The translations under genes and the position numbers were made by a program. The notes beneath the pieces were generated by a model. It searched no databases. It was not told the DNA's origin and worked only from the letters and a program-made list of their open reading frames with translations. Shown here one piece after another: positions 62,792-64,000 of a DNA stretch of 64,000 bases (position 1 is the first letter of the stretch; every line of letters starts with the position of its first letter). Source of the DNA: Muricauda sp. MAR_2010_75 (GTDB lineage Bacteria > Bacteroidota > Bacteroidia > Flavobacteriales > Flavobacteriaceae). The stretch is taken from the NCBI RefSeq assembly GCF_000745185.1, contig NZ_JQNJ01000001.1:3888501-3952500 (forward strand), read 5' to 3'.

Positions 62792-62799
62792 TATTTTTG
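62792..62799 (+). promoter_or_regulatory. Candidate tpx promoter -7 element
   Basis: TATTTTTG matches TAnnTTTG and ends 23 bases before the tpx ATG. No clear -33 TTG is seen. Its position just after the T-run of the possible NhaC terminator fits a separate start for tpx. Confidence 0.45.
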
Positions 62800-62822
62800 G
62801 CCTCGAACCAAAATATAAAAAC

Positions 62823-63329
62823 ATGGCTACTGTTACCTTAAAAGGAAACGAAATACATACGCTTGGCAACCTTCCAAAAAACGGTTCCCAAGCCCCCGAT
62901 TTTACATTGACCAAGACAGACCTTTCCTCGACCTCGCTTTCAGATTACAAAGGAAAAAAGGTGGTCTTGAACATTTTTCCAAGCATTGATACTGGAACTT
63001 GTGCCCAATCGGTTCGTCAGTTCAACCAAGAAGCCGCTGAATTGGACAACACCACCATATTATGCATCTCAAAAGACCTTCCATTTGCACAGGCACGTTT
63101 TTGCGGAGCTGAAGGAATCGACAAGGTGGAAACCCTTTCTGATTTTAGGGATGGTAACTTCGGAAAAGCATACAATGTGGAATTCATCGATGGACCTTTG
63201 CAGAGTTTGTTGTCTCGTTCCGTTGTGGTCTTGAATGAAAATGGCGAGGTAATCTATTCGGAACAAGTCTCTGAAACGGTGGATGAACCCAACTATAAGG
63301 CTGCGCTTGAAGCATTGATGGATGCCTAG
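62823..63329 (+). CDS. tpx: Thiol peroxidase (atypical 2-Cys peroxiredoxin)
   Basis: This 168-residue protein is a full-length Tpx. The peroxidatic cysteine is C60 in SIDTGTCAQSVRQF and the resolving cysteine is C94 in ARFCGAEG. It reduces hydrogen peroxide and small alkyl peroxides with electrons from thioredoxin in the cytoplasm or periplasm; no signal peptide is visible. It has its own candidate promoter. The following diacylglycerol-kinase-type gene starts inside its last codons (8-base overlap), so expression is coupled. Confidence 0.97.
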   Translation: MATVTLKGNEIHTLGNLPKNGSQAPDFTLTKTDLSSTSLSDYKGKKVVLNIFPSIDTGTCAQSVRQFNQEAAELDNTTILCISKDLPFAQARFCGAEGIDKVETLSDFRDGNFGKAYNVEFIDGPLQSLLSRSVVVLNENGEVIYSEQVSETVDEPNYKAALEALMDA

Positions 63330-63687
63330 GGAATCTTTTTTTAAGAATAGGATTCGCAGTGTGGGCTTCGCACTGAAGGGGATGTTTTTGCTCCTACGAA
63401 CCGAGGCCAGCATACAAATCCAATTTTGCATTGCCATTGTAATGACCATTGCAGGATTCTATTTTGAGATTTCCAATACGGAATGGATTCTGCAGCTCTT
63501 TGCCATTGGTTTGGTCATGGGCATTGAAGGGGTCAACACGGCCATTGAGAAAATATCGGACTACATTCAACCAAAAAACGACCCCAAAATTGGTTTGATA
63601 AAAGATATTTCCGCAGGCGCCGTTATGATAGTGTCCATTGTGGCAAGTATCATTGGACTCATCATCTACGTGCCCAAATTAATGTAA
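63322..63687 (+). CDS. Diacylglycerol kinase family (DagK/undecaprenol kinase-type) membrane protein
   Basis: This 121-residue protein has three membrane segments (about residues 30-48, 53-70 and 95-117). It carries the DagK signature EGVNTAIEKISDYI (residues about 72-85), with KDISAGAVMI following; these hold the acidic and Asn residues that bind the substrate and Mg-ATP. It should phosphorylate diacylglycerol or undecaprenol at the inner membrane. It overlaps tpx by 8 bases and precedes ftsK by 64 bases, so the three may share a transcript. Confidence 0.93.
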   Translation: MPRESFFKNRIRSVGFALKGMFLLLRTEASIQIQFCIAIVMTIAGFYFEISNTEWILQLFAIGLVMGIEGVNTAIEKISDYIQPKNDPKIGLIKDISAGAVMIVSIVASIIGLIIYVPKLM

Positions 63688-63751
63688 GCAACGGCAAAGC
63701 TTAATTGAAGCATCGTAAATTTGTAAATTAGCCCCGCATAAACCATGATCA

Positions 63752-64000
63752 ATGGCAAAAAAAAGGACAAAATCTAAATCCAAACCTACTGCTGCCAAAA
63801 GGAAGGTTTCCCTGAAACCCTCCAAACAGAACAAGATTATCTTTGGCAGTTTACTTATTGTCCTCAGCATTGCGCTGTTCTTTTCCTTCATGTCATACTA
63901 TTTCACTTGGCAAGCGGACCAAAGTTTATTGTCCGAGTTTGCCAACAGAAATGCAGAAGCCAGCAACCTCTTGAACAAGTTTGGCGCCAGTGTGAGCCAT
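63752..64000 (+). CDS. ftsK: DNA translocase FtsK, N-terminal part (cut by window end)
   Basis: The frame from the ATG at 63752 runs to the end of the window, 83 codons. It starts with a lysine-rich head (MAKKRTKSKSKP), followed by a hydrophobic segment at about residues 32-50 (IIFGSLLIVLSIALFFSF). Then come FTWQADQSLLSEFANRN and LLNKFGASVSH, the N-terminal membrane region of flavobacterial FtsK as I know it. FtsK moves the chromosome terminus into daughter cells at the division septum. The motor domains lie beyond this window. Confidence 0.9.
   Translation, partial: MAKKRTKSKSKPTAAKRKVSLKPSKQNKIIFGSLLIVLSIALFFSFMSYYFTWQADQSLLSEFANRNAEASNLLNKFGASVSH

Noticed and set aside
1..64000. CRISPR arrays, tRNA or rRNA genes, insertion sequences, phage genes or defence islands
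   Set aside because: I looked for direct repeat arrays, cloverleaf-like sequences, transposase or integrase genes and clusters of unrelated accessory genes and saw none.

Overview
The window looks like chromosome of a marine-type member of the Flavobacteriaceae (Bacteroidota), possibly close to Muricauda/Allomuricauda; the genus is a guess. The support is the gene content: a TonB-dependent receptor with an STN domain next to DUF4249 lipoproteins, DUF2911 and DUF7935-type proteins, an M1 peptidase with a weak GMEN motif, a pxpABC/Nramp operon and a flavobacterial FtsK N-terminus. The moderately AT-rich sequence, weak ribosome binding sites and several TAnnTTTG-type -7 elements agree. I found no rRNA, tRNA, CRISPR array, insertion sequence, phage or integrase. 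It reads as ordinary chromosome, almost fully coding, with 51 protein genes counting one broken gene, one partial gene and a predicted leader peptide.

Layout. 1-4.3 kb (+): an exported DsrE-like protein, an exported M20 amidohydrolase, a membrane-anchored glutamate-synthase-like flavoprotein and an exported coiled-coil protein. 4.3-13.1 kb: a lipoprotein, a DUF7935-type membrane protein, a patatin/M1-peptidase pair, recG and a DUF2911 protein. 13.4-28.9 kb is a branched-chain amino-acid region: leuC-leuD-leuA-leuB on +, then an unknown exported protein, a GAPN-type dehydrogenase and, on -, ilvD-ilvB-methyltransferase-ilvN-ilvC-ilvA. 28.9-32.5 kb (-) is an Nramp-like transporter followed by pxpA-pxpB-pxpC for 5-oxoproline use. 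32.6-36.8 kb holds a small zinc-ribbon/nuclease-like protein, a cupin, an M20 peptidase and a YifB/ComM ATPase. 36.8-44.5 kb (-) is a five-gene outer-membrane operon. 44.7-52.3 kb (-) carries a penicillin acylase, a DsbD-type reductase, tilS, pabB and an FMN reductase. 52.4-58.6 kb holds an acyltransferase-like membrane protein, lpdA, a membrane AraC regulator, a nucleotide-transporter-like gene broken by an in-frame TGA, and an exported aldo/keto reductase. 58.6-64 kb holds a small membrane protein, an Lrp regulator divergent from a Cys/Met lyase and an NhaC antiporter, then tpx, a DagK-type kinase and the start of ftsK.

How the genes work together. Together the leu and ilv clusters encode threonine deaminase, acetohydroxyacid synthase, isomeroreductase, dihydroxyacid dehydratase and the whole leucine branch; only the transaminase is missing. 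The most striking observation is upstream of ilvD on the minus strand. An 18-codon open frame encodes MKRNILVNGVVIIVPNWE, with 8 of 18 residues Ile, Leu or Val, and it is followed by a perfect 14-bp hairpin with a T-run. A second copy of GATACAG at the frame's stop codon could pair with the hairpin's 5' arm. This is the architecture of a ribosome-mediated ilv attenuator.

Other points to follow up: the Nramp homologue in the pxp operon lacks the usual metal-binding residues; a methyltransferase gene sits between the two acetohydroxyacid synthase subunit genes; the transporter at 56.4 kb has a single premature stop; and the five-gene STN-TonB/DUF4249/MG2 operon has no assigned substrate.
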